Source: a bacterium
Lineage (GTDB): Bacteria; SZUA-182; DTGQ01
Direction: 5' to 3'
Assembly: GCA_023512255.1 (NCBI GenBank)
Contig: JAILZY010000086.1
Coordinates: 1-14,029, forward strand
DNA length: 14,029 bases
The position numbers and the translations under genes were made by a program. Positions 6,557-13,815 of this stretch are shown here, one piece after another (position 1 is the first letter of the stretch; every line of letters begins with the position of its first letter). The notes beneath the pieces were generated by a model. That model did not search any database. It had not been told where the DNA came from and saw only the letters and a program-made list of their open reading frames with translations.

Positions 6557-8914
6557 TCAGTTACTACTTAGAGCGATATCCAGGACCTCATCTACCCGAT
6601 CAACATATTTAAAATCAATTCCTTCAATCAATTGTGGAGAAATCTCCTCCACATCAACCTTATTTCGGGAAGGGAGAACTATCGTGGTGATACCTGCCCG
6701 CTTGGCCGCCAGCACTTTCTCTTTAATGCCACCAACCGGCAAAACCAGACCAGCAAGAGTTACCTCTCCAGTCATAGCCACATCCTTCTTCACAGGCCGT
6801 CCGCTCAAGATGGAAGCAATAGCAGTGGCAATGGCTGTTCCGGCTGAAGGCCCATCTTTCGGAATAGCACCGGCAGGTACATGGATATGCAGATCGCTGT
6901 GATCGTAAAAATCCTCCTTGATCCCATACCGACTGGCAATTGACCTAACATAGGAGAGTGCGGTTTTAACCGACTCTTGCATCACCTCACCCAACTGGCC
7001 GGTAATCGTTAATCCCTTCCTGCCTGGCATCCGTAAGGCCTCAATGAATAAGATCTCCCCACCGCTTTCGGTCCAAGCTAAGCCAGTTGCCACTCCTGGG
7101 GTAGAGGTGCGCCGGGCCATCTCTGGGAAAATTCTCGGTGCTCCCAGATATTCCCGAACCTTATCCGTGTTAATTAGCTCGTGCTGAACCCCATTTTCCC
7201 TAGTAGCTATCTGATAAGCTACCTTGCGGCAAATCTTGGCAATCTGCCGATCCAAATTCCTTACTCCAGCCTCCTGGGTGTAATTGGTGATAATCTCCTG
7301 AATGGCTGAGTCATCGAAAGAAATATTTTCTGGCCTAATACCGTGAGCCTCGATTTGCTTGGGAATAAGGTAATTTTTGGCAATATTGATCTTTTCTTCA
7401 TTGATGTAGCCAGAAAGACGCAAAACTTCCATTCGGTCCAGCAAAGCCGGATGAATAGGCTGCAAAACATTAGCCGTAGCAATAAACAGCACCTTGGATA
7501 GATCAAAGGGCAGATCAATATAGTGATCCATAAAACTGACATTTTGCTCTGGATCAAGTACCTCCAGCAGGGCAGAGGAGGGATCTCCCCGAAAATCCAC
7601 TCCTACCTTGTCAATCTCATCCAGCATAAAGACAGGATTATTGGTTCCAACCCTCTTGATGCTCTGTAAAATTTTCCCCGGCATGGCTCCGATATAGGTC
7701 CTGCGATGTCCCCTAATTTCTGCCTCATCCCGTATGCCACCCAGAGACATGCGGATAAATTTGCGGCCCATAGCCTTGGCAATTGACTGGCCTAGCGAGG
7801 TCTTGCCTACCCCAGGTGGGCCAACAAAGCACAGAATCGGCCCTTTCATGTCCTGCTTGAGCTTTCGCACAGCCAGATATTCGATCATCCGCTCTTTCAC
7901 TTCCTTCAAATCATAATGGTCATGCTCCAAAATTTCTCTGGCTCTCTCCAGATCAAGGTTATCCTGGGTCGATACCCGCCAAGGCAAATCCATCAGCCAG
8001 TCAAGATAGGTCCTGATGACCACATATTCAGGGGCCGCACTCGGGATAGTCTCCATCCGGCTCAATTCCTTTTCGGCTACCTTGCGCACCTCATCCGGCA
8101 AGTCCAAGCTCTCTAGCCGATCCCTCAGTTCCTTGATTTCAGCCTCCTGAGCGCTGCTTTCTCCAAGTTCTTTCTTAATAGCCTTCAGTTGCTCCCGCAG
8201 GAAGTACTCTCGCTGACTTTTAGAAATCTCATCAGCCACTTCAGACTGAATCTTGCCCCCCAGTTCCAGAATCTGAATTTCCTTATTCAACAAAGTCAAA
8301 AGTTGCTGTAGCTTTGGCTCCAAACCCTCAAGCTCCAAAATCTGCTGTCTCTCCTCGGCCTTAATGTTGATAATGGAAGCAATCATATAAACAACCGAGA
8401 AGGGGTCTTCCAAATTAGATACCGCAGACCCTAGTTCATCAGGCAGATAAGAGCTCAAAGCAACGATCCTCTGGAAGTTATCATTCAAATTCCTCAGCAG
8501 CGCCTCGGTTCGGTTTGTCCTCTGGTAGGTTTCCTCAATGATTTCAATTTGGCCAAGCAAATAAGGCTCGGTTTGGGTAATCTCCCCTAATCTGATTTTT
8601 TTTAATCCTTGAACCAAGAGTCTGAGACTTGAATCTGGCATCTTTACCAGTTTCAGGATGCCGACCGCGGTTCCAATATGATAGATATCATCGAAACCGA
8701 TTTCCTCCACCTTAGATGATTCTGGCTTGATCAAAAAGGTTCCGATAATCCGGTCTTTTTCCATAGCTGACTGGACCGCAGCAATGGATTTTCTCTTGCC
8801 AATTACCAGGGGAGATGCTGTGTATGGCAAAACAATCGTATTTTTTAATGGCTGAACCGGAATTAGCCGGCCAATTTTACCAAATTGATACTCTTCTATA
8901 TCAGTTATTTCCAT
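6557..8914 (-). CDS. lon: ATP-dependent Lon protease (LonA)
   Basis: The cytoplasmic AAA+ protease that degrades misfolded and regulatory proteins. At 785 residues it is full length. It has an N-terminal substrate-binding LON domain (about 14-205, [15 protein letters not shown]), a coiled helical region, the AAA+ module with Walker A GPPGVGKT (365-372) and Walker [10 protein letters not shown] (427-435), and the C-terminal serine-lysine protease domain. The catalytic dyad is Ser690 in PKDGPSAG and Lys733 in GGIKEK; the 43-residue distance equals that of E. coli Ser679-Lys722. The ATG at 8914 is preceded by GAGGAA eight bases away. The gene follows hsp20 by 75 bases on the same strand, so chaperone and protease are probably co-expressed under stress. 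The C terminus is complete. Confidence 0.98.
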   Translation of the reverse strand: MEITDIEEYQFGKIGRLIPVQPLKNTIVLPYTASPLVIGKRKSIAAVQSAMEKDRIIGTFLIKPESSKVEEIGFDDIYHIGTAVGILKLVKMPDSSLRLLVQGLKKIRLGEITQTEPYLLGQIEIIEETYQRTNRTEALLRNLNDNFQRIVALSSYLPDELGSAVSNLEDPFSVVYMIASIINIKAEERQQILELEGLEPKLQQLLTLLNKEIQILELGGKIQSEVADEISKSQREYFLREQLKAIKKELGESSAQEAEIKELRDRLESLDLPDEVRKVAEKELSRMETIPSAAPEYVVIRTYLDWLMDLPWRVSTQDNLDLERAREILEHDHYDLKEVKERMIEYLAVRKLKQDMKGPILCFVGPPGVGKTSLGQSIAKAMGRKFIRMSLGGIRDEAEIRGHRRTYIGAMPGKILQSIKRVGTNNPVFMLDEIDKVGVDFRGDPSSALLEVLDPEQNVSFMDHYIDLPFDLSKVLFIATANVLQPIHPALLDRMEVLRLSGYINEEKINIAKNYLIPKQIEAHGIRPENISFDDSAIQEIITNYTQEAGVRNLDRQIAKICRKVAYQIATRENGVQHELINTDKVREYLGAPRIFPEMARRTSTPGVATGLAWTESGGEILFIEALRMPGRKGLTITGQLGEVMQESVKTALSYVRSIASRYGIKEDFYDHSDLHIHVPAGAIPKDGPSAGTAIATAIASILSGRPVKKDVAMTGEVTLAGLVLPVGGIKEKVLAAKRAGITTIVLPSRNKVDVEEISPQLIEGIDFKYVDRVDEVLDIALSSN

Positions 8915-8973
8915 GAGTTCATTTCCTCAAGATGCTGCTGTTAGCATTATTTATAGTACTTATGATATTGATT

Positions 8974-8979
8974 ATTATA
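8974..8979 (-). promoter_or_regulatory. Candidate -10 box for lon in the hsp20-lon gap
   Basis: On the minus strand a perfect TATAAT lies just after the hsp20 stop and about 60 bases before the lon ATG. No convincing -35 is found 17 bases upstream (TAGCGC). It could give lon a basal promoter of its own within the hsp20-lon unit. Evidence is a single hexamer in AT-rich DNA. Confidence 0.25.
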
Positions 8980-8989
8980 CACCTTCCTT

Positions 8990-9487
8990 TCAATAAGCGC
9001 TACCCCCTACCCCTATAGTAGTCGTACTCTCCTGAATGTTTTGGCTACATATTTTAGGCAGTCTTATGGTTAAAAAGCCATTTTCGTAATACACTCTAAT
9101 TCCCTCCTTATCAACCTCAAAGGGAATATGAATAATCCGCTCAAAGATACCATATTCGACCTCAAGCTGATGGTAGAGGATATTTGCCCCGCTGATTCTC
9201 TCCTTCCTCTGCCCCCAGATCACGAGGTAATTATCTCTAAAGCCAAGGCGAATATTATCCCCACTGATACCTGCCAGCTCAACCTCAATCACAATTTCCG
9301 AACTCAATTCATAGACATTAGTAAAGGGATACCAGCCTCGCTTTCGGGGGAAAAGTGAGGGCTTCTGGGGGTGAAATAGATCATAAAAAACCCTCTCCAT
9401 GTATGAGCAGCTAATCTCAAATCTCTTCTCATCTTTGCCTTTATCCTCTACTTCTATCTCAATCTTATTCATAGATAACTCACTCAT
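8990..9487 (-). CDS. hsp20: Small heat shock protein, Hsp20/alpha-crystallin family
   Basis: An ATP-independent holdase that binds unfolding proteins as an oligomer. The 165 residues comprise an N-terminal arm (1-50), an alpha-crystallin domain (about 52-145) with the hallmark ENGFLTIRLPK (135-145), and a short tail with I158-G-V160, a possible IxI/V oligomerisation motif. The domain has NVYELSSEIVIEVELAGIS (57-75), typical for the family. The ATG at 9487 has GGAGG seven bases upstream. A second ATG (codon 6) is less well placed. It is upstream of lon on the same strand, a pairing that makes sense for holding and then degrading damaged proteins. Its start region is duplicated (see 9474-9525), so translation may be coupled to a short upstream ORF. 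No CIRCE element was seen. Confidence 0.95.
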   Translation of the reverse strand: MSELSMNKIEIEVEDKGKDEKRFEISCSYMERVFYDLFHPQKPSLFPRKRGWYPFTNVYELSSEIVIEVELAGISGDNIRLGFRDNYLVIWGQRKERISGANILYHQLEVEYGIFERIIHIPFEVDKEGIRVYYENGFLTIRLPKICSQNIQESTTTIGVGGSAY

Positions 9488-9525
9488 AGATAAACCTCCG
9501 ATAACTCACTCATAGATAAACCTCC
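9474..9525. repeat. Perfect 26-bp tandem duplication over the hsp20 start
   Basis: Positions 9474-9499 and 9500-9525 are identical and directly adjacent. On the minus strand each unit carries GGAGGTTTATCT followed by ATGAGTGAGTTATC, so the ribosome-binding site, start codon and first four codons of hsp20 are all copied. Because 26 is not a multiple of three, the upstream start is out of frame with hsp20. The perfect identity points to a recent event, or to selection. Confidence 0.95.
9484..9513 (-). other. Nine-codon upstream ORF coupled to hsp20
   Basis: The duplicated start (ATG at 9513, with GGAGG seven bases upstream) reads MSELSEVYL and stops at TGA 9486-9484. This stop overlaps the hsp20 ATG (9487-9485) in the form ATGA, the classic layout for translational coupling. 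The second ribosome-binding site lies inside this ORF. Whether it tunes hsp20 translation is an inference from the layout; the reading itself is direct. Confidence 0.6.
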
Positions 9526-9567
9526 ACGAATCCAAGCTCAAAGAATTTATATCAAATAGTTATAAAT

Positions 9568-9593
9568 AATTATCTAATGCAATTATCTAATAC
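9568..9593. repeat. 13-bp near-perfect tandem repeat upstream of hsp20
   Basis: Two adjacent units AATTATCTAATGC (9568-9580) and AATTATCTAATAC (9581-9593) match at 11 or more of 13 positions. They lie about 80 bases upstream of the hsp20 ATG, where a regulator could bind. The sequence is AT-rich, so chance similarity is possible. Confidence 0.45.
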
Positions 9594-9823
9594 CCATAAG
9601 CAGTCTAAAATCAACAAAACAGACCTTATAAAATAAAAAAATCCTATATTAAACTTTCGGTAGATTTTTACCAATACGAGCACAAAGAAAAAATTCAAAA
9701 AAATCATATCTCTTCGCGGAGGCAAGATAGAAGTGGTGGCTTAAGATAATGTGGTTAGCTAAGAGATTTAATAATAATAACCTGACTGAAGGTGAGTACT
9801 CACTGTTTAGTGATTGCTGGTCT

Positions 9824-9841
9824 TAATCAAAACCTTGATTA
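9824..9841 (-). terminator. Stem-loop behind the DUF3795 gene
   Basis: A perfect seven-base-pair stem with a four-base loop lies about 30 bases past the gene's stop. In the minus direction it is not followed by a T run, so termination here would be weak or factor-assisted. Confidence 0.25.
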
Positions 9842-9870
9842 GTGAGGATTATTGAGAACTTGATTGAGAG

Positions 9871-10140
9871 CTATAACCCAATGCTGGTTGTGATTTGATC
9901 AAGAAATTTCTGGCATAAAAATTGACTACAAACTGCGCAAGATTCTAACCCTTTTTCATAAACGCAACAGCGAAAAATAGGGCATCTCCCCCAAAACATA
10001 ATTCCCTTCTGTCTGAGGCAGCCAAGACAATTATTTCTATAAAATTGACAATCTCCACAATTCAATCCGCAGATTGCCTCAAGCTGCTCACCGGTTTTCT
10101 CCCTAGATTTACTGCTCTGAGCACTAATCTGACTTCCCAT
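9871..10140 (-). CDS. Small Cys-rich DUF3795-family protein
   Basis: An 89-residue protein with eleven cysteines. Residues 21-76 match the pattern I know for DUF3795: ICGLNCGDCQFY (23-34), CLGC (38-41), a CPIFRCC (53-59) and CAVCSQFLC (68-76). The cysteine spacing suggests binding of metal or iron-sulfur clusters, but no function is established for the family. There is no signal peptide or membrane segment, so it is probably cytoplasmic. The first 20 residues are polar and may be disordered. AAAGGAGG lies upstream of the ATG at 10140, with about eleven bases between them. It stands alone, with a repeat element upstream and AT-rich DNA downstream. Confidence 0.8.
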   Translation of the reverse strand: MGSQISAQSSKSREKTGEQLEAICGLNCGDCQFYRNNCLGCLRQKGIMFWGRCPIFRCCVYEKGLESCAVCSQFLCQKFLDQITTSIGL

Positions 10141-10195
10141 CTGCTAGTCCCCCTCCTTTTAGATCTTGAAATATTTAAGCTTATTGTCAATATTA

Positions 10196-10244
10196 ACTTA
10201 TTGTCAACATTATAAGTTTATTACCGGTATTCCACTTAGTGGTC
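10196..10244. repeat. 49-bp direct repeat, left copy
   Basis: This segment is identical, base for base, to 10363-10411. It ends in the palindrome CCACTTAGTGG, where a right end and a left end of the palindromic element seem to abut. On the minus strand it contains both TATAAT (10214-10209) and TTGACA (10207-10202), so it could contribute promoter elements to the DUF3795 gene. Confidence 0.9.
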
Positions 10245-10367
10245 TTTTGGCTAATAAAGTGCGCAAGCTGAGCGGGCACAAGGTCTGCCCCTACAATTGA
10301 TAGCATAATTGATCCCCTATTGATCCCCTGCGTACTTGTGTTAAGCACTTAGCGAAAGACCCACTTA
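10236..10367. mobile_element. MITE-like palindromic repeat, copy B
   Basis: About 132 bp, the second full copy of the element at 4381-4504. Shared blocks include GTCTTTT-GCTAA at the left, GATAGCATAATTGATCC in the middle and CACTTAGCGAAAGA at the right. The core hairpin is GGGCA-CAAGGTC-TGCCC followed by CCTACAATT. Compared with copy A it has an internal 12-base duplication (TTGATCCCCTA then TTGATCCCCTG). No ORF lies inside. It stands upstream of the DUF3795 gene. Confidence 0.75.
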
Positions 10368-10411
10368 TTGTCAACATTATAAGTTTATTACCGGTATTCC
10401 ACTTAGTGGTC
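10363..10411. repeat. 49-bp direct repeat, right copy
   Basis: Identical to 10196-10244, with a period of 167 bases. The two copies bracket copy B and overlap its ends. The arrangement looks like a partial tandem duplication of flank plus element, not a simple target-site duplication, which would be far shorter. Confidence 0.9.
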
Positions 10412-10430
10412 CTCTCGCTAAGCGAGAGAG
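10400..10430. repeat. Collapsed third copy of the palindromic element
   Basis: After CCACTTAGTGGTC the sequence reads CTCTCGCT (10412-10419), A, AGCGAGAG (10421-10428), a perfect hairpin. It resembles the left end of copies A and B joined directly to a right end, with the roughly 100-base interior missing. This is what an internally deleted copy would look like. Confidence 0.5.
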
Positions 10431-10733
10431 CAGATCCAATTGCACAATCAATCGTAGGGTAATTACCTAATCAAATGAATAAATACCTTAAGCCATTATG
10501 AATTGTTTTTATAGACGCTATTTTAGTAATTTCCTTATGATTTTTTATTATAGATTAAAGTGATTAGAGAAAAATAAAAAAAATTCTACTGCTCAATACA
10601 CAATACAATAGAAGAGGGAAACTTCTGGAGGGAATAAATCAGAAAAGGCTAAATAATAAAACAAAGCATTACGAAATCAGCCTTGATAAGCTATTTTTGA
10701 TAAGCTTTTGCTGACCGAGCTAAACTAACCTAA
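10431..10733. other. AT-rich non-coding region between the repeats and cpoB
   Basis: No ORF with a plausible start and ribosome-binding site is seen in these 303 bases. There is a ten-base palindrome GGTAATTACC (10458-10467) and a direct repeat TTGATAAGCT (two units near 10682-10707) just past the cpoB stop. A GGAGG at 10628 is not followed by a start codon. No RNA gene was recognised. Confidence 0.5.
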
Positions 10734-11711
10734 TCAATTCTCCCCTTTTTTCTCTATGCTATCCAATTTCTTTTGGGCTATCTTAGCCTGCTCAGATTTG
10801 GGTGCTTTCTTAATTACCTGCTTAAACAAAATGCTGGCCTCTTTTGTTTTGCCAATAGCCTGAAAGGAGAGAGCCTGCTTCAGCATGGCTGGGATCAATT
10901 TATCTCCCTTAGGATAATTCTGAATAACCTTCTCATATTCCAGGATCGCTTTTTCATATTTCTTCTGATTAAAAAAAGATTCTGCTATCCAAAACTGAGC
11001 ATTATCAGCCAAATCGCTCTTAGGAAACCGATCCAAAAAGGCCAAAAATTTACTCTGGGCTCTGGCCCAATCCTGCTGAACAAAAGCCTGATGAGCCTCC
11101 TCATACATCCCCCGCTCGTCAATTTGACCAAGTTTTTCAGAAGGGTTAATGGGAGCCCTATCGTTGGAAGAAACCTCAGGAGTAGAGGACCCTGATGGGG
11201 GATAATCGGAAGAACTCTGGAGAGGACCTGGTTGTGAAGCCATATTTTCCAGATCCTCTCCCTCAGAAGACACCCCTGATTGATGGTATAATTCCTCGAT
11301 CTTTTTCCTGATCTCTTCTTGAAATTGAAGAGATCGTATTCTCTCATTCTCGATTTCTCGGGACAGATCCTGAAATTTCTGATCAAATTTCCTCCACAGG
11401 TTCATATTTTCCTGCTCAGCGGTAATATGGGAGCGAGTCTCCTCTTGCAGGCTATTGAGTTTGGCTTCCAAATCAGCTAATCTTCTGACATGGTCAGGGA
11501 TCTGACTTTCCCTGCTCTCAAGCCGCTTTAAGCGAGTCTCAAGATCATAAACCTGATTGGATAGCTCACTTACCTGGAGAATCGCCTTATTGACATGAGG
11601 CTTAAGATCCATAACCTCCTGCTGGGTAGCGCAACCACAGATAAAAACAGCACTCACCACTCCCAAGCTAAGCCAGTATCCAATGAACCTTTTTCTGTCC
11701 CTCAAGATCAT
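10734..11711 (-). CDS. cpoB: Tol-Pal system protein CpoB/YbgF, lipoprotein form
   Basis: A periplasmic Tol-Pal partner; in E. coli CpoB links outer-membrane constriction to peptidoglycan synthesis at division. The 325 residues show a signal peptide (about 9-26) ending in a lipobox ICGC with Cys27, a long coiled-coil region (about 38-142), a Ser/Pro-rich linker (145-195) and C-terminal TPR repeats (about 202-320) with paired helices such as AQFWIAESFFNQKKYEKAILEYE broken by YPKG. E. coli CpoB is soluble, so the lipid anchor here is a variation. The ATG at 11711 has only a weak AGGGAAAA upstream. It follows pal by 42 bases, the standard order. The length and coiled coil fit YbgF better than a generic TPR lipoprotein such as BamD. 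Confidence 0.88.
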   Translation of the reverse strand: MILRDRKRFIGYWLSLGVVSAVFICGCATQQEVMDLKPHVNKAILQVSELSNQVYDLETRLKRLESRESQIPDHVRRLADLEAKLNSLQEETRSHITAEQENMNLWRKFDQKFQDLSREIENERIRSLQFQEEIRKKIEELYHQSGVSSEGEDLENMASQPGPLQSSSDYPPSGSSTPEVSSNDRAPINPSEKLGQIDERGMYEEAHQAFVQQDWARAQSKFLAFLDRFPKSDLADNAQFWIAESFFNQKKYEKAILEYEKVIQNYPKGDKLIPAMLKQALSFQAIGKTKEASILFKQVIKKAPKSEQAKIAQKKLDSIEKKGEN

Positions 11712-11753
11712 AGACTTTTCCCTGTAAAACCGATTTTATTCTAATTCTAAAAC

Positions 11754-12356
11754 TTATGGCAAGATCACAATATGAGCACGACGATTTTTAGCCCAGGCCT
11801 CTTCATTATGCCCAGGATCGAGCGGCTTTTCCTCTCCATAACTAATGGTCGAGATATTATCAGCCGGAATGCCTAAGGAAATCAGATAGTCTCTAACACT
11901 GGCCGCTCTTCTCTCACCAAGGGCTAGGTTATAGCTGTTAGAGCCTCGCTCATCACAATGCCCTTCAATCTGAATTTTGACTCCAGGAGATTTTTTCAAC
12001 AACTCGGCATTGGCATTCAGAATCTCACGAGCTGTATCAGTAAGATCTGAGCGGTCAAACTCAAAGTTAACATCTTTGAGGGCAGAGCTTTCAAAAACTG
12101 CTCCCTCAATTCCAGGCTCCTCGGCCTTAGTGAGCGTCTTCTCAAGTTCGCCCTCTTTGGCTTCCTCCTCAGGAGCTGCAGGCTGTTCCGCAGGTTTTTC
12201 AACCGGTTTGGCTACTTCCTCCTCGGCTTGAGGAGCTATAGGGGGCTCTGTCTTGACCTTCTTGGCACACCCTGCGGCCAGACTGATCAGGCAAACTGAT
12301 ACCATAAGACCCACGCATCCTCTCACCGTTTTCATAATAGCATTCTCTTTAAGCAT
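11754..12356 (-). CDS. pal: Peptidoglycan-associated lipoprotein Pal
   Basis: An outer-membrane lipoprotein that binds peptidoglycan and TolB, tethering the outer membrane at the division site. The 200 residues have a signal peptide with lipobox LAAGC (Cys30), a flexible Pro/Glu/Ala-rich linker (about 36-80) and an OmpA-like domain (about 90-200). That domain shows VNFEFDRSDL (96-105), GHCDERGSNSYNLALGERRA (132-151) and NRRAHIV (191-197). The acidic and Arg residues in these motifs bind the diaminopimelate of the cell wall. The ATG at 12356 is supported by AAGGAGG exactly seven bases upstream, so the first Met is preferred to Met8. It lies 106 bases after tolB and 42 before cpoB. Confidence 0.96.
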   Translation of the reverse strand: MLKENAIMKTVRGCVGLMVSVCLISLAAGCAKKVKTEPPIAPQAEEEVAKPVEKPAEQPAAPEEEAKEGELEKTLTKAEEPGIEGAVFESSALKDVNFEFDRSDLTDTAREILNANAELLKKSPGVKIQIEGHCDERGSNSYNLALGERRAASVRDYLISLGIPADNISTISYGEEKPLDPGHNEEAWAKNRRAHIVILP

Positions 12357-12462
12357 AAAAAAACCTCCTTTTACTTATTTATAAGTGTTTTTATTAAAGA
12401 TAGATAAAAAAGTATGGATAAAGATAGTAATATAGCTACTTTTAAAAAAATAAATAATCAAC

Positions 12463-13815
12463 TTATTCTAAATGTGGTGACCATGCGGGGTTGGTAGCTT
12501 CCCCCCGAAAGGTTGTTAATCTTCTCTGATAGGTACCATTGATACTCATGACATAGATAGCCGCCCCTCCCTCCTTTGTAGAACTAAAGGCAAGATAGCG
12601 CCCATCAGGAGCCCAAGTAGGGTCTTCGTAATTACCTGGACCCTGCGTAAGTTGCCGAACCTGTTCTCCATCTGGCGTAGTCAAAAAGATCTTAAACGAT
12701 CCACCTTGACGACTACAGTAAGCGATCCAATCTCCCCTTGGAGACCAAGCAGGAGAAACATTATAGTTTCCCTGATAAGATAGTCGCCTGATATTTTTCC
12801 CATTGATATCCATGACATAAACCTGCGGACTGCCGGTCTGGTCCGAGACAAAGGCTATCTGTCTCCCATCAGGAGACCATGAAGGTGAAGCATAACTAGC
12901 TGAGCCCGAAGTTATAGGAATAGCCGAGGTCTCGCCCACCTTGGTCAAGAAAAGATGCGACCGATTATCCCGCTTTAACATGAGGATCATCTTCTCTCCC
13001 TCAGAATCACGAAACCAAGTTGGACAGGCATTTAATCCATTTCGATAGGAAATTCGATAATTCTTTCCCGATTCAAGGTCAATGGCATAGAGGTCTGGAT
13101 TTCGCTTCATGTAGGAAGTATACAAAAGCCTTTTGCCATCCAATGTCCAACGAGGCAAGATATTTATCGACTTATTCTGGGTAACTGGCCGAAGGTTTTC
13201 CCCATCAAAATCAATCAAATAAATCTCCTTATTCCCAGTCTGATTGCCAACAAAAGCAATTTTGGTATCAAATACTCCCTTTTCCCCAGTAATCTGAAAG
13301 ACAATTTCATTGGCGATTCGATGAGCTATCCGACGCCATTCCGACACCCTACCCTCATAACGGGTGCCTTTGATGAACTTTTTTTCCACCAAATCATAAA
13401 GCCGAAAACTCCCAATCAGGGAATTTTCAACTACCCGGAAACTCCCCGTTACCAGGGCATCTACTCCACTCCCACTCCAGGCTTCCAACTCGGAGCGATC
13501 AAGAAAACTCCTACTTATCTGAGCCTGGGGCGGAAAATCTTTCGGCTCAATAACCCGAAAAAATCCTGACAGGACAAGATCATTCACCACCACCCGATTA
13601 ATATTTCGGGCGATCTCCTGCTCCCTTCCACCCATTTTTTGGGGTGAAGTGAAATCAGCTACCGCAATCGGGAAGGGAGCAAGCTCTGGATTAGTAATGG
13701 TATCAAGATAAACCTTCCCCTCTACGCACCCTGCATCCATTACTGCCAAAAAAAAGCCAAGCAGGATGAACTCTAAAATTCTCTTTATCCAAAGATTCTG
13801 CAAACTATAAAACAT
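12463..13815 (-). CDS. tolB: Tol-Pal system beta-propeller protein TolB
   Basis: The periplasmic protein of the Tol-Pal machine that binds Pal and is recycled by TolA. The 450 residues have a hydrophobic signal peptide (about 10-30), an N-terminal domain (about 35-175) with PIAVADF (49-55), VVVNDLVLSGFFRVI (75-89) and VDALVTGSF (118-126), then a six-bladed propeller. The blades are marked by repeated W-S/A-P-D-G units at Trp223, 267, 313, 357, 401 and 445. The stop follows the last blade directly. The ATG at 13815 has only a weak AGAGAA upstream. Pal and cpoB follow on the same strand. The window ends 214 bases upstream without a tolA, so whether tolQRA are nearby is unknown. Confidence 0.96.
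   Translation of the reverse strand: MFYSLQNLWIKRILEFILLGFFLAVMDAGCVEGKVYLDTITNPELAPFPIAVADFTSPQKMGGREQEIARNINRVVVNDLVLSGFFRVIEPKDFPPQAQISRSFLDRSELEAWSGSGVDALVTGSFRVVENSLIGSFRLYDLVEKKFIKGTRYEGRVSEWRRIAHRIANEIVFQITGEKGVFDTKIAFVGNQTGNKEIYLIDFDGENLRPVTQNKSINILPRWTLDGKRLLYTSYMKRNPDLYAIDLESGKNYRISYRNGLNACPTWFRDSEGEKMILMLKRDNRSHLFLTKVGETSAIPITSGSASYASPSWSPDGRQIAFVSDQTGSPQVYVMDINGKNIRRLSYQGNYNVSPAWSPRGDWIAYCSRQGGSFKIFLTTPDGEQVRQLTQGPGNYEDPTWAPDGRYLAFSSTKEGGAAIYVMSINGTYQRRLTTFRGEATNPAWSPHLE

Larger units (their letters stand above)
9526..9870. other. AT-rich non-coding region upstream of hsp20
   Basis: No gene is supported in these 345 bases. It must hold the hsp20 promoter (minus strand), but no clear -35/-10 pair or heat-shock consensus was found. 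Three small structures are visible: a 13-base tandem repeat AATTATCTAATGC/AATTATCTAATAC (9568-9593), a perfect palindrome GTGAGTACTCAC (9792-9803), and a stem-loop TAATCAA-AACC-TTGATTA (9824-9841) lying about 30 bases past the stop of the DUF3795 gene. The stem-loop lacks a T run. Confidence 0.5.

Noticed and set aside
9751-9828. Short plus-strand ORF starting MWLAKRFNNNN
   Set aside because: 25 codons, Asn-rich from AT-rich DNA, with no adequately placed ribosome-binding site.
9526-9870. tRNA or other structured RNA in the hsp20 upstream region
   Set aside because: No GTTCRANYC-type T arm or clover-leaf pairing was found; only isolated short hairpins are present.
10196-10411. Two identical direct repeats with a unique middle, CRISPR-like at first sight
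   Set aside because: Only two repeats of 49 bases, with the middle being a transposable-like palindrome found elsewhere; no further units and no cas genes.
11942-11962. Cys134 in the Pal motif GHCDERG as an oddity
   Set aside because: I recall GHCDERG as a common variant of GHTDERG in Pal from several bacterial groups, so it is not unusual.
12390-12470. T-rich stretch after the tolB stop as a terminator
   Set aside because: No stem-loop precedes the T run, and pal follows on the same strand with its own strong ribosome-binding site.
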